A stretch of DNA of 64,000 nucleotides from Stieleria marina (GCA_007741555.1 CP036526.1:7429719-7493718); one strand, 5' to 3'. Positions 9,651 through 19,444 are shown, numbered from the stretch's first letter. Notes: generated from the letters alone by a model not told the origin. Translations and numbers: made by a program.

Positions 9651-11949
9651 GCCTCTCCACAGGCTTGCACATTTCATCGACTCGTTTCAACGCAAGAGTT
9701 TCTTCGTGCCTTCGTCTCACAAAAAGCGTATTCCCAAACGTCGTAAACGTGCTCGCGTCTCATTGGGCACAGATGATTCATCGATAATCCACGAGGCCCT
9801 CGACCATCATCGTCGCGGCAACTACGAAATCGCCAAGCAGATCTACTGCAAGCTCATTGCGCAGCAGCCCGACAACGCTGACGCGTGGCACCTGCTGGGC
9901 ATGCTGCTTCACGCAACCGACCACAACACCGACGCATTGGAGTGCCTGGAGAACGCGGTCACACTGAGCCCCAATCACGCGGAATACCTTAGCAACCTTG
10001 GCTTGGTATACAGCAGTGTGCAACAGAACGACCGAGCACTGGAAACGCTTCGGCGGGCCGTCGCGATTGCGCCCAAGATGGTTGCGGCGCGAAACAATCT
10101 GGGCACGCTGTTGTTGAAAACACAACAGATCGAAGCGGCAGAAACACAATTCCAGGCAGCTCTCCAGATCGATCCGGATTTCACCGTCGCAGCGGTGAAC
10201 TTAGGGAATACGTGGCAACAACTTGGCCGCGTACAAGATGCCGAAACAATCTACCGACGATGCTTGTCCAGAGAACCTAGCAATACTCTAGCACTGACCA
10301 ATCTGGGCGAGTCGCTTCGCAGCCAATGCCGCTGGTCCGATGCCGTTGACGCGCTGCAGCAAGCGATCGCAATCAACCCGGACCTTGTCGACACGCGGAT
10401 CACCTTAGGCCGAACCCTGCTGAATCTGGCCATGCACGATGAAGCCAAACAACAGTTTGCTTTGCTAATTGAGCAATGGCCTGATCATCCCAAAGTGCAT
10501 CAATACATGGGCACCACGCTGCACGAACTGCACGACAATCAGGCAGCAGCGAAAACACTGAGCACGGCATTGCAGCTGGCTCCCAAGGATCCGTACATCC
10601 ACGTGGCACTTGGCTTTGTGCATTTGGATGAAGGTCAGCGAGATCTAGCAGCGGACCGTTTCCGCAAAGCGATCGAGCTAAATCCGGCCATTTCGGACGC
10701 ACACAGTTGCCTGCTCTTCATCATGAGTGGCGATTCAGCAGTGTCGCCTGATCGATTGTTGGACGAAAGTCGACGATGGGGCGAACGCCACGGAAACGTT
10801 GAACCCATCATCAACCATTGCGACGCCGCCCGCAAATCTCGAAACGCCAACCGCCGCTTGCGAATTGGCTACGTTTCGCCTGATTTTTGCAGTCATCCGG
10901 TGGCCCGATTTATTGAACCGATCCTGCAGGCTCATGATCGCCAGCAAGTCGAAGTGTACTGCTACGCAGAAGTCCCCGTGCCAGACGCGCGGACTGAATC
11001 CCTTCGTCAATTGTCCGATCACTGGCAGTTTACAACCGGACGTTCGAACCGACAGGTCGCGCAGCTGATCGCAAACGACAACATCGACATCCTTGTCGAT
11101 CTTGCCGGACACACGTCGCGAAATCGGCTGGAAGCGTTCGCCTTCAAACCTGCCCCCGTTCAAATGACTTGGATGGGATATCCCAACACCACTGGCCTTG
11201 CAGCGATCGACTACCGGCTAACGTGCGAGACACAGAACCCGATTGACGAACCCTCCTATCACGTAGAGGGACTCATTCGCATGCAGGGCGGCGCGATCTG
11301 TTTTGCCGCTCCCCGAAAAGCACCCGCGCTACAGCCACCGCCGATGGTAGACAGCGCCTGCGTGACATTTGGATCGTTGCACCGTCCGTTCAAGATCACG
11401 CCCGAAGTTCAGCAACTGTGGGCAAAGGTCCTCCATGCGTTTCCGAGATCACGGCTATTGGCGCTCAGCACGTACTTTTCCGACGAAACGAAATCAAACC
11501 TGATCCAATCGTTGATCGATTTAGGCATCGACGCAGCCCGCATCGAGATCCGTGACGAATTTGGCGACACAAGTTATCTGAACACCTATCACGAAATTGA
11601 TATCGCACTGGACGTGTTTCCCTGGGCTGGCGGGACAACGACTCTGGAAGCACTGTGGATGGGCGTCCCCGTGGTTGCCCGATATGGAGACCGCCGCAGT
11701 GCTCGAAGCACCGCTGCGATCGTCGATGCCATCGGCCAGCCTAACTGGATCGCTCGCAGCGACGATGAGTACATCAGCATCATCGACACGCTTCTGAAAG
11801 AAGCTCCGGGAATGTCCAGCATCAGAGCCAACCTGCGCAGCCAAACACAACGCACGATTGCAAATGCCGATCGATTTACGCGAGAGCTAGAAAACGTCTA
11901 TCAACAAGCTTGGGATCGCTGGTGCAACTCCATCGATGAAGTCCACTAG
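9637..11949 (+). CDS. TPR-repeat O-GlcNAc-transferase-like glycosyltransferase (GT41/SPINDLY type)
   Basis: 770 residues. A short basic N-terminus (HKKRIPKRRKRAR) is followed by about ten TPR repeats (roughly 50-390; e.g. ALDHHRRGNYEIAKQIYCKL). The C-terminal half carries the GT41 catalytic domain: GYVSPDFCSHPVARF with its histidine, LVDLAGHTSRNRL, KPAPVQMTWMGYPNTTG, FGSLHRPFKITP and WAGGTTTLEALWMGVPVV. Family members transfer GlcNAc or fucose to Ser/Thr of proteins, and bacterial ones often modify surface or cytoplasmic proteins. The start is GTG 9637, overlapping the previous gene; a GTG at 9706 is an alternative. Its stop overlaps the stop of convergent nth by 4 nt. In context it may transfer the sugar built by the cluster. 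Confidence 0.92.
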   Translation: MLPDKPLHRLAHFIDSFQRKSFFVPSSHKKRIPKRRKRARVSLGTDDSSIIHEALDHHRRGNYEIAKQIYCKLIAQQPDNADAWHLLGMLLHATDHNTDALECLENAVTLSPNHAEYLSNLGLVYSSVQQNDRALETLRRAVAIAPKMVAARNNLGTLLLKTQQIEAAETQFQAALQIDPDFTVAAVNLGNTWQQLGRVQDAETIYRRCLSREPSNTLALTNLGESLRSQCRWSDAVDALQQAIAINPDLVDTRITLGRTLLNLAMHDEAKQQFALLIEQWPDHPKVHQYMGTTLHELHDNQAAAKTLSTALQLAPKDPYIHVALGFVHLDEGQRDLAADRFRKAIELNPAISDAHSCLLFIMSGDSAVSPDRLLDESRRWGERHGNVEPIINHCDAARKSRNANRRLRIGYVSPDFCSHPVARFIEPILQAHDRQQVEVYCYAEVPVPDARTESLRQLSDHWQFTTGRSNRQVAQLIANDNIDILVDLAGHTSRNRLEAFAFKPAPVQMTWMGYPNTTGLAAIDYRLTCETQNPIDEPSYHVEGLIRMQGGAICFAAPRKAPALQPPPMVDSACVTFGSLHRPFKITPEVQQLWAKVLHAFPRSRLLALSTYFSDETKSNLIQSLIDLGIDAARIEIRDEFGDTSYLNTYHEIDIALDVFPWAGGTTTLEALWMGVPVVARYGDRRSARSTAAIVDAIGQPNWIARSDDEYISIIDTLLKEAPGMSSIRANLRSQTQRTIANADRFTRELENVYQQAWDRWCNSIDEVH

Positions 11950-12599
11950 GCTTTCTTGTGCAAGAAAGGTTTCTTTCGCCGCGGATACAGTTCGCGGCAG
12001 AGCGGGCAAATGGTTCCGTCACAACCTCTCGCCGTGCAGTACTCACGGCCGTAAAAGATGATTTGCAAATGCAGACGGTTCCAGGAATCTTTGGGAAACA
12101 ACTTCTTTAAGTCGGCTTCGGTTTGGACGACACTCTTGCCATTGGTCAGCCCCCAGCGCTGCGACAAGCGATGAATGTGCGTGTCGACAGGAAAAGCGGG
12201 AAAACCAAACGCCTGCGACATCACCACACTAGCTGTTTTGTGGCCCACTCCCGGCAGCGACTCGAGCTCTTCAAACGTCTGCGGAACAACGCTGTCGTAA
12301 TCATCGACCAAAATCTGCGATAGTTTCGCCAAATGCTTTGCCTTGGTCTTCGATAGACCCAGCGGACGAATGATGCTCAGAATTTCCGACTCGCCCAGTT
12401 GACTCATTTTCGATGGAGTCGAACCCCGTTCAAACAACGCGGGCGTAATCTCGTTGACTTTCTTGTCCGTGCATTGCGCGCTGAGCAACACGGCAACAAG
12501 CAACGTAAACTCGTCCTGATGATCCAGGGGAATCCGTGTCTGGGGATAAAGATCGTCCAATCGGATCTGGACTCGGTCGGCGCGTTCCTGTTTCTTCAC
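11946..12599 (-). CDS. nth: Endonuclease III (DNA glycosylase/AP lyase)
   Basis: 217 residues, the usual length. It removes oxidised pyrimidines and nicks AP sites in base-excision repair. The HhH motif LPGVGHKTASVV contains the catalytic lysine, and FPVDTHIHRL provides the catalytic aspartate. The C-terminal iron-sulphur loop is unusual: the cysteines run Cys-x4-Cys-x4-Cys-x2-Cys (YCTARGCDGTICPLCRELYP) rather than Cys-x6-Cys-x2-Cys-x5-Cys, and no cysteine follows. The start is GTG at 12599 with GGATAA upstream. It is convergent with the glycosyltransferase gene, sharing 4 nt of stop codons. Confidence 0.95.
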   Translation of the reverse strand: MKKQERADRVQIRLDDLYPQTRIPLDHQDEFTLLVAVLLSAQCTDKKVNEITPALFERGSTPSKMSQLGESEILSIIRPLGLSKTKAKHLAKLSQILVDDYDSVVPQTFEELESLPGVGHKTASVVMSQAFGFPAFPVDTHIHRLSQRWGLTNGKSVVQTEADLKKLFPKDSWNRLHLQIIFYGREYCTARGCDGTICPLCRELYPRRKKPFLHKKA

Positions 12600-12691
12600 C
12601 CTTGGATTATCCTCTCAGCTTGATCCGCCGTTTCGGCCGCTACGATCAGTTTCATTGAACCTTGCTCCGTTAGCCAAAGCGAATCCAATTG

Positions 12692-14752
12692 ATGTTTCGA
12701 ACGCATTGGTTTCAAACGTTCTGTTTGCTGTCTGTCGTGATGATCATGACGCCTCGCGCCGTCGCCGTCGACTGGTTGGTTTCCCGCGACCGCAACAACG
12801 ATGTGGTGATTGGTTCATTACCGGCTACGACGCCGGCCACCAGCGAAGTTAACATACGGACAACCGGTTCGGACCCTTTTGTCGTGGGACGATTGTCGGC
12901 TCCGATGACTGCTGATGAGCCAGTTTTGCAGTTCGACTATTTTTCGACCTCCGGGATCAGGCATTTCTCCGTAGTGCTGGGTCCACCGCTGAACGAATCC
13001 CGCAGAATTGATCTCCCGTCCTTGATAATTGCCGAAGGTTGGCAAACTTACACGGTCGATTTGGCCAGCGTGAAAGGCAGTGCTTTACCGACTGACGTCA
13101 CAGAGCTTCGATTCGATTTTGGCAGCACGAAAAACTGTGACATCCAACTGCGTGATGTTCAGCTACGTCGACTGACCGAACAAGAGGCTCGTGCCAACGA
13201 AGCGGCACTCGCGCGACAAGCTAGCCAACGACGTCAGGTCAACGCCATCGACGACTATCTGAAGGCTCAGCCGCCCAAGATGATCGAGTCCATTGCGGTG
13301 CAAAATGATCAAATTGCGATCACTTTGAAACCCGAGTTTGCCAGCTTGCAAGACGACCTTGAATTGCTGGAATATCGCACGTGTGAAAGTGTTGACGATT
13401 CAGGCAAGGCAGCCGTTTTTCGGCAGGTCGGACAGCGACTGTTAGTCCCGCGCCGACAAGGAGGGCAAGACCGAATCGGAAGTTCCTGGAGAATTCGATC
13501 CACGAAGACCGACCAAGTCACTGCGAGACAGTTTCCGACGACCATTGCAACGCTCCGTCGTGATCACGCTGCATCGCGGCTGATTCCTTCGAATCAGAAA
13601 GGACTGACGGGTCTCAGTCAACGCGGACTCGAACAAGACTTCGTCGACTTGGGGGTCAAAAGTGTGACAATCAACTTTCAGCTCAGTCGGTTTGTCTCCG
13701 ACCGCCCCGGCCCAAATCGTGTCAAAATGGATGTGCCCGGCGAGCCCGTTTTTTTCGATACTGCGGGCTTCAGTGCGTACGATCAACAGATGCATTTTGC
13801 TCAAATCCACGAGATGGTCGTCAGCGCGATCATCTTGGTCCCTCAGTCAAAGAAACCCTCCGCTCGTTCCGTACTGGCCCATCCCCAAGCAGACGGAGGC
13901 GCCTACGCGATGCCCGATTTGACGACCCCACGCGGCGCTGCCGTCTATCAATTCGTCATCGATAAGATTGCCGGTCGCTATCGCAATCACGAGCGCGACC
14001 GAGGCGAGATCACCAACTGGATCGCGCACAATGAAATCGACTTCCACGCGGTCTGGACGAACATGGGAAAGCAACCGCGAGAGTTGGTCGCCGAAACGTA
14101 TTACCGGAGCATGCGACTGATTGACTGCGTCGCTAAACAACACAATCCGCACGCAAGAGTGTTTGCCTCGCTTACACACCATTGGAACGATGCGTCACCG
14201 GATGATTGGCAGCGTTTTTCTGCGCGTTGGTTACTAGAGACGTTGCAGCAATTTTCACGAATCGAAGGCGACTTTGACTGGGGCGTGGCCTACCATCCCT
14301 ATCCCCAAAGTCTGCTTGCCAAGGTTCCTTGGAACGACAAACGCATTACCGATCAGTTCGACACGCCACTGATGACGATGCAAAATCTGGACGTGCTGGG
14401 TCGCTTCCTGCAGCAACCGTCGATGTTGCAGTCCAATGGCCAGATGCGTGGCGTGATACTGAGCGAGCAAGGATTTCATTCGCACTCCTACGAAACGGAA
14501 GACCAGGACGCCCAGGCTGCCGCTCTTTATTGGGCGATGCAGCAAGTCCAGAAAATGCCGTGGATCGAATCGTTCATCTACCATCGCTGGATCGATCATC
14601 CCCAAGAAGGTGGCCTGCGATTAGGGCTACGTACGCTTCCCGACCAAGCCAACCGGCATGGCAAGAAGAAACGGTCCTGGCAGATTTTCCAAACCATCGG
14701 CACGTCCTACGAAACCGAAGCGGCAAAGGGTCTCACCCTTCCAAAGGACTAG
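12692..14752 (+). CDS. Exported DUF5722-like protein, possible glycoside-hydrolase fold
   Basis: About 686 residues from ATG 12692 (a TTG directly before it is less likely). The first ~25 residues form a signal peptide (FQTFCLLSVVMIMTPRAVAV). Residues ~30-160 look like a beta-sandwich carbohydrate-binding region. The C-terminal ~400 residues contain motifs I associate with DUF5722: EITNWIAHNEIDFHAVWTN, RVFASLTHHWN, DWGVAYHPYP and GVILSEQGFHSH. The conserved acidic residues in NEIDFH and LSEQGFH would fit the two catalytic carboxylates of a TIM-barrel glycosidase, but this is inference. It is probably periplasmic or secreted and acts on polysaccharide. It is divergent from nth. Confidence 0.7.
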   Translation: MFRTHWFQTFCLLSVVMIMTPRAVAVDWLVSRDRNNDVVIGSLPATTPATSEVNIRTTGSDPFVVGRLSAPMTADEPVLQFDYFSTSGIRHFSVVLGPPLNESRRIDLPSLIIAEGWQTYTVDLASVKGSALPTDVTELRFDFGSTKNCDIQLRDVQLRRLTEQEARANEAALARQASQRRQVNAIDDYLKAQPPKMIESIAVQNDQIAITLKPEFASLQDDLELLEYRTCESVDDSGKAAVFRQVGQRLLVPRRQGGQDRIGSSWRIRSTKTDQVTARQFPTTIATLRRDHAASRLIPSNQKGLTGLSQRGLEQDFVDLGVKSVTINFQLSRFVSDRPGPNRVKMDVPGEPVFFDTAGFSAYDQQMHFAQIHEMVVSAIILVPQSKKPSARSVLAHPQADGGAYAMPDLTTPRGAAVYQFVIDKIAGRYRNHERDRGEITNWIAHNEIDFHAVWTNMGKQPRELVAETYYRSMRLIDCVAKQHNPHARVFASLTHHWNDASPDDWQRFSARWLLETLQQFSRIEGDFDWGVAYHPYPQSLLAKVPWNDKRITDQFDTPLMTMQNLDVLGRFLQQPSMLQSNGQMRGVILSEQGFHSHSYETEDQDAQAAALYWAMQQVQKMPWIESFIYHRWIDHPQEGGLRLGLRTLPDQANRHGKKKRSWQIFQTIGTSYETEAAKGLTLPKD

Positions 14753-14887
14753 CGGAGTCACGTCGAATTCATCGACCAAGCCCATTGTCGCAAACAGGGA
14801 AACGACAACGAATTGCCAATCTGCGTACCGATAACCCCGTAATCACCGCCATTTCCCAATTTGATCCTTGCTGGTCATACTGGGGCG

Positions 14888-17404
14888 ATGATGTCAACAA
14901 AGCCCAACGATCCCAGTCGCACAATTGAACTACTTTCTCCCGCGGGGGATTGGGAGTGCGCGCACGCGGCAATCGAAAATGGCGCCGATGCGATCTACTT
15001 TGGTTTGGACTGTGGATTCAACGCTCGCTATCGCGCCAAGAACTTTGGGCTCGACGAACTCCCGGATTTGATGGCCACACTTCGCCGACGCGGTGTCCGT
15101 GGCTACGCGACCATGAACACGTTGGCATTTCCATCGGAGTTACCCAAGCTGATTGACGTCATTGAGCAAGTGGCATCATCAGGCGTCGATGCCGTTCTGG
15201 TCCAAGATTTTGGCGTGGCAAGAATCGTGCGTTCGATTTGCAAAGAACTAGAAATCCACGCGTCGACGCAGATGAGCTTGACCAGCGCTGAGACAATCGC
15301 AGTTGCACAGGAGTTGGGCTTATCGCGTGCCGTCCTGGCTCGGGAACTCTCAGTCGATGAAATCCGCAAGATCGCTTCAGCGTCTGAAATGCCTCTGGAA
15401 GTGTTTATCCACGGCGCGCTGTGTGTGGCGTATTCTGGTCAATGCTTGACAAGCGAGTCGTTGGGCGGTCGAAGCGCCAACCGCGGGCAATGCGCCCAGG
15501 CCTGCCGTCTGCCTTACGAACTCATTGTCGATGGTGATGATCGCGACTTGGGCGACATAAAGTACCTGCTCAGTCCTCAGGATCTGGCAGGCTACGCGGC
15601 GATCCCGGATTTAATCGATGCAGGTGTTTCGTCGCTCAAAATCGAAGGGCGACTGAAGACTTCCGAGTATGTCGCTAACATCACCTCACACTATCGACGG
15701 GCAATCGACCAAGCAATCCGCGATGGAGAGGTCACTGTCAGCGACCAAGCCAAACGCGAAATGGAACTGTCCTTTTCAAGAGGATTTTCTCCCGGCTGGA
15801 TCGAAGGCAACGATCACAAACGATTGGTGCCCGGAATTCATTCATCCAAACGAGGGATCGAACTGGGAACGGTCATCGAAATCGATGCTCCGCGGGTCAA
15901 ACTTTGGCTTGATGCCCCCGTGGCTTTGGGCGACGGACTGGCGATTCATTCGTCGGACTCCGCGCCACAGGGAGGACGAATCTACGAGATCAACGATGCC
16001 GATGGTCAACCTTGCAAAGAACTGCAGCAAGGCCAAAACGCTTGGATCGGATTCGGACGTGATGAGATCGACTGGAATGATGTGGAACTGGATGCGAAGG
16101 TCTTTAAAAATGACGACCCAAAGCTAAACCGCAGACTGCGAAGAAGTTTTAGTGGCGAGGATGCCGAGGCGCGACAAGGGATTCGCATCGAAGCAACGGC
16201 CATTGTCGGCGAACCGCTAAAATTGGTTGGCCGTGTGGGAAACACAATCATCGAGACAGTCGTAGCAGGCCAGACGCTTGAGGTAGCCCGCAAGCATCCC
16301 GCATCGATCGACGATCTACGAGACAAACTTTCGCGACTTGGCAGCACTCCGTTTGAATTAGAGGTTCTGACTGCTGACATCCAAGGCGGCCCCATGGTGC
16401 CAGCCAGCATGTTGAATCAGTTGCGGCGTGATTTAACAGACGCGTTGCTCAATCGGTTGCAAAAACCGCCGCAGCGAATGATCGATGCATCCGCCGGCCG
16501 CGAACTGTTGAACGTCATTCGCAACGAATCGACTGAAACCACGCAGCCAAAGCTGAGCGTTCTTTGCCGCCAGATGCCCCATTTAGAAGCAGCGTGCGAA
16601 ACGGATGCGGATTTAATCTACGTCGATTTTCATGACGTGCGGCTGTATAGCGATGCCGTCAAACTGGCTCATGCGGCAGGCAAGAAGATTGGCGTTGCGA
16701 CCGTGCGAATGCAAAAACCCGGTGAGATGGGCCTTTGCCGAGTGCTACGCCGCAACCCGATGGACTTTGTTTTGGCCAGAAACCTTGCCGCCCTTCGCTA
16801 CTTCCGTGACAACGACATACCGACGATCGCTGATTTCTCGCTCAACGTCGCTAACCATCGCTCGGCAGAGTGGGTTCGTTCGCTTGGTGCACAGCGAATC
16901 ACAGCGTCGTACGATTTGAATCGCGAACAGTTGTCGGAATTGATCGGGAGCGTTCCATCACAATGGATGGAGGTCGTAATTCACCAACACATGCCCATGT
17001 TCCACATGGAGCACTGCGTGTTCTGCGCAGTCATTTCGTCTGGCACTAACAAAACCAATTGCGGACGTCCTTGCGACACGCACGTGGTCCAACTGAAAGA
17101 TCGCGTGGGCGCGGAGCATCCGCTGCACGCTGACGTGGCTTGCCGCAATACTCTTTACAACCAGACGCCCCAAAGCGGAGCCGAAACCGTTGGTGAACTT
17201 CGCCATGCAGGCGTGGAGTGGTTTCGCATTGAGCTGCTGGAGCAAGCACCTGCGGAATGCCGTTCGACGATCAATCTGTACCGTCAACTGCTTCAGGACG
17301 AATGCACGGCTCAGGAAGTATGGCAGCAACTGCGAGCGACGAACCGTGTCGGTGTGACGCGTGGGACCCTGGAATCCAAACGCAATCCCCTGGCGATTCT
17401 GTAG
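14888..17404 (+). CDS. Tandem peptidase-U32-family protein with DUF3656-like middle
   Basis: About 838 residues from ATG 14888 (an immediately following ATG is also possible; the TTG at 14861 is not preferred). The N-terminal U32 barrel has ELLSPAGDWECAHAAIENGA, HASTQMSLTSAETI, and the family signature EVFIHGALCVAYSGQC with GQCAQACR cysteines. A middle segment (about 330-540) resembles DUF3656. A second U32-like half follows, with RITASYDLNREQL and HQHMPMFHMEHCVFCA, then NCGRPCD. U32 proteins characterised in E. coli (RlhA, UbiU/UbiV, TrhP) are cysteine-ligated Fe-S enzymes in RNA or ubiquinone hydroxylation. This one probably has a related O2-independent or RNA-modifying role; proteolysis is unlikely. 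Confidence 0.88.
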   Translation: MMSTKPNDPSRTIELLSPAGDWECAHAAIENGADAIYFGLDCGFNARYRAKNFGLDELPDLMATLRRRGVRGYATMNTLAFPSELPKLIDVIEQVASSGVDAVLVQDFGVARIVRSICKELEIHASTQMSLTSAETIAVAQELGLSRAVLARELSVDEIRKIASASEMPLEVFIHGALCVAYSGQCLTSESLGGRSANRGQCAQACRLPYELIVDGDDRDLGDIKYLLSPQDLAGYAAIPDLIDAGVSSLKIEGRLKTSEYVANITSHYRRAIDQAIRDGEVTVSDQAKREMELSFSRGFSPGWIEGNDHKRLVPGIHSSKRGIELGTVIEIDAPRVKLWLDAPVALGDGLAIHSSDSAPQGGRIYEINDADGQPCKELQQGQNAWIGFGRDEIDWNDVELDAKVFKNDDPKLNRRLRRSFSGEDAEARQGIRIEATAIVGEPLKLVGRVGNTIIETVVAGQTLEVARKHPASIDDLRDKLSRLGSTPFELEVLTADIQGGPMVPASMLNQLRRDLTDALLNRLQKPPQRMIDASAGRELLNVIRNESTETTQPKLSVLCRQMPHLEAACETDADLIYVDFHDVRLYSDAVKLAHAAGKKIGVATVRMQKPGEMGLCRVLRRNPMDFVLARNLAALRYFRDNDIPTIADFSLNVANHRSAEWVRSLGAQRITASYDLNREQLSELIGSVPSQWMEVVIHQHMPMFHMEHCVFCAVISSGTNKTNCGRPCDTHVVQLKDRVGAEHPLHADVACRNTLYNQTPQSGAETVGELRHAGVEWFRIELLEQAPAECRSTINLYRQLLQDECTAQEVWQQLRATNRVGVTRGTLESKRNPLAIL

Positions 17405-17443
17405 GCTGCAGAGCGAGCACCACGCCGTCAAATGCGTTGGCTT

Positions 17444-19444
17444 CTATGTCAGCTGAATCGATATGCCCTGCGTTGCTGGAAGGTTTAACATCGGCATAGG
17501 CGTTTTCTTGATCAAACGGACGCCTTCGCAATCGACGGCACTTCGCAAATACCCATTCAACTCTTCTAAACTCAGGGCGGGCGCGAACAAGTATCCTTGC
17601 GCCGCGTCACACCCCCATCGCCGCAACAGTTCCAGTTGGCACTCTGATTCGACGCCTTCGCAAACGATCTTTGCCCCCAGTTGATGAGCCAGTTGCACGA
17701 TCGCTTGCGTGATCACGGCGTGACCGTGGTCGGTCGCGATCGAAGCCGTAAAGCTGCGATCAATCTTGACGGTTTCAATGGGATAGGCATTGAAACACAT
17801 CAGCGATGACTTGCCTTTGCCAAAATCGTCAATGTGCAGCCCCACACCTGAATCATGTAGATGCAACATTGTATCGAGCGAACGATTATCGTGACGCGGA
17901 TCGCCGGCCTCGTTCATTTCGATTTTGACCAGATGACGAGGAAAGCTAGTGCGTTCAATAATCGCGTTGAGCCGTTCTAAAAAGAACGGATCGCCTAGTT
18001 GCCGGCGTGAAGTGTTGACGCCCAAGTACATTTCACGATCGATCCCCTCGGGTAGCGACCGTACCATTTCTCCGAACTCTCTCATGGCCGTCTCGAACAC
18101 CCACTCGCCCAGGTGTGTAATCAAACCAATTTCTTCGGCAACGGGAATGAACTCCATTGGCGAGACAAAAGTCCCGTCAGAACGTTGCCAACGCAACAAA
18201 GCTTCGACGCCTTTGACGGTTCCCTCATTCAGGTCGACGATGGGTTGGTAGTAGATGTCAAACGAATCATTGTCCAACGCATTGCGGAGATCGTTTTCCA
18301 TTTCGTGACGTGCAACCATGGCTTGGTGCATGGTTTGATCAAAGACCGAGATCTGGCCTTTTCCCGAATTCTTGGCGCGGTACATCGCCGTATCGGCGTT
18401 TCGCAGCGCCTCGTGCCCATCCCGGACATGTTCGTCAATGAATGCGACACCGACACTGGTGCCGACATTCACTAGCCGCCCACCGAGATCAAACGGTTCG
18501 GCGATCCGCTGAACAATTCGGCGGGCCACGACAAACGCATCTTCTTTCTGGGCCATTTTTTCCAGTACTACCACAAACTCATCGCCACCCAAGCGAACGG
18601 TTTTGTCACGCGAACTCGCGACTCCGTCTTCGTCGCGGTACCGGACGCATTCCTTCAGACGCCTCGCGACCTGGTTTAACAGTTCGTCACCCGCGTCATG
18701 CCCCAATGAATCATTGATGATTTTGAAGTTGTCCAGATCCAGGAACAGCAACGCGTTGTGTTTGTCGCAAGCGCCGACACTGGCCAGCAACCGTTCTAAG
18801 TGGTCCAGCAAGAAAGGGCGATTCGGTAGTGATGTCAGTGCATCTCGATGCGCCATCACACGCAGTTCGTTTTCCGCATGTCGGCGCAGTCCGACTTCGC
18901 TTTCCAGGGAAGTGACTTGGGTTCGCTGCGCTTGAGCGAGACGACTTTTCTCGCTCATCGTCATTGCCATCTGCCTAGCTTCGTCACGCTCAAATGGCTT
19001 CTTCAACAGCAAAAGTCGATCGTTGCAGCCCAAACGCTGCAATACATCATCCCAAGTGTGGTCGCTGTACGCGGTGCAGATGATAACCTGCAAATCGGGG
19101 TCAATCTTCCAGATCTGCTCTGTAGTTTCTAGTCCATCCAAACCATTGGGCATGCGCATATCGACGAATGCCACCGAGTAGCGTTTGTCTTCAGCGATCG
19201 CATCGCGAACAGCCGTCAGTGCCGATTCACCATCGTTGACATGAGTCAAACAATACGCAGGTGGCTGAACTGCTGCTGCTGGCTTGTCGCTGTCATCCGC
19301 ATCAAGAAACATCGCTTCAAATTCACTTAGCGCACCATCTTTGCTAGGCGTGCGATCGGCGAATACACGGCCGAAGGTATCGTGAATATGCTGTTGATCG
19401 TCGACGATCAAAATGCGGCGGGCTTTCTTTTGTTCGTTGCTCAT
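17444..19444 (-). CDS. Response regulator with REC, GGDEF and EAL domains
   Basis: 666 residues. The REC domain (about 8-150) has ILIVDDQQ, the phospho-acceptor aspartate in AFVDMRMPNG, and KKPF. GGDEF (about 200-375) keeps RLGGDEFVVVLE, so diguanylate cyclase activity is plausible. EAL (about 395-645) keeps GVEALLRW, VKIDRSF, CEGVES and QGYLFAPAL. It also shows EMNEAGD in place of the ELTES motif and DDFGKGKSSL in place of DDFGTGYSSL, so phosphodiesterase activity may be reduced or altered. A poorly conserved C-terminal tail of ~20 residues follows. The ATG overlaps the stop of the histidine kinase gene by 4 nt, a coupled two-component pair. It probably controls c-di-GMP turnover in response to that kinase. 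Confidence 0.95.
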   Translation of the reverse strand: MSNEQKKARRILIVDDQQHIHDTFGRVFADRTPSKDGALSEFEAMFLDADDSDKPAAAVQPPAYCLTHVNDGESALTAVRDAIAEDKRYSVAFVDMRMPNGLDGLETTEQIWKIDPDLQVIICTAYSDHTWDDVLQRLGCNDRLLLLKKPFERDEARQMAMTMSEKSRLAQAQRTQVTSLESEVGLRRHAENELRVMAHRDALTSLPNRPFLLDHLERLLASVGACDKHNALLFLDLDNFKIINDSLGHDAGDELLNQVARRLKECVRYRDEDGVASSRDKTVRLGGDEFVVVLEKMAQKEDAFVVARRIVQRIAEPFDLGGRLVNVGTSVGVAFIDEHVRDGHEALRNADTAMYRAKNSGKGQISVFDQTMHQAMVARHEMENDLRNALDNDSFDIYYQPIVDLNEGTVKGVEALLRWQRSDGTFVSPMEFIPVAEEIGLITHLGEWVFETAMREFGEMVRSLPEGIDREMYLGVNTSRRQLGDPFFLERLNAIIERTSFPRHLVKIEMNEAGDPRHDNRSLDTMLHLHDSGVGLHIDDFGKGKSSLMCFNAYPIETVKIDRSFTASIATDHGHAVITQAIVQLAHQLGAKIVCEGVESECQLELLRRWGCDAAQGYLFAPALSLEELNGYLRSAVDCEGVRLIKKTPMPMLNLPATQGISIQLT

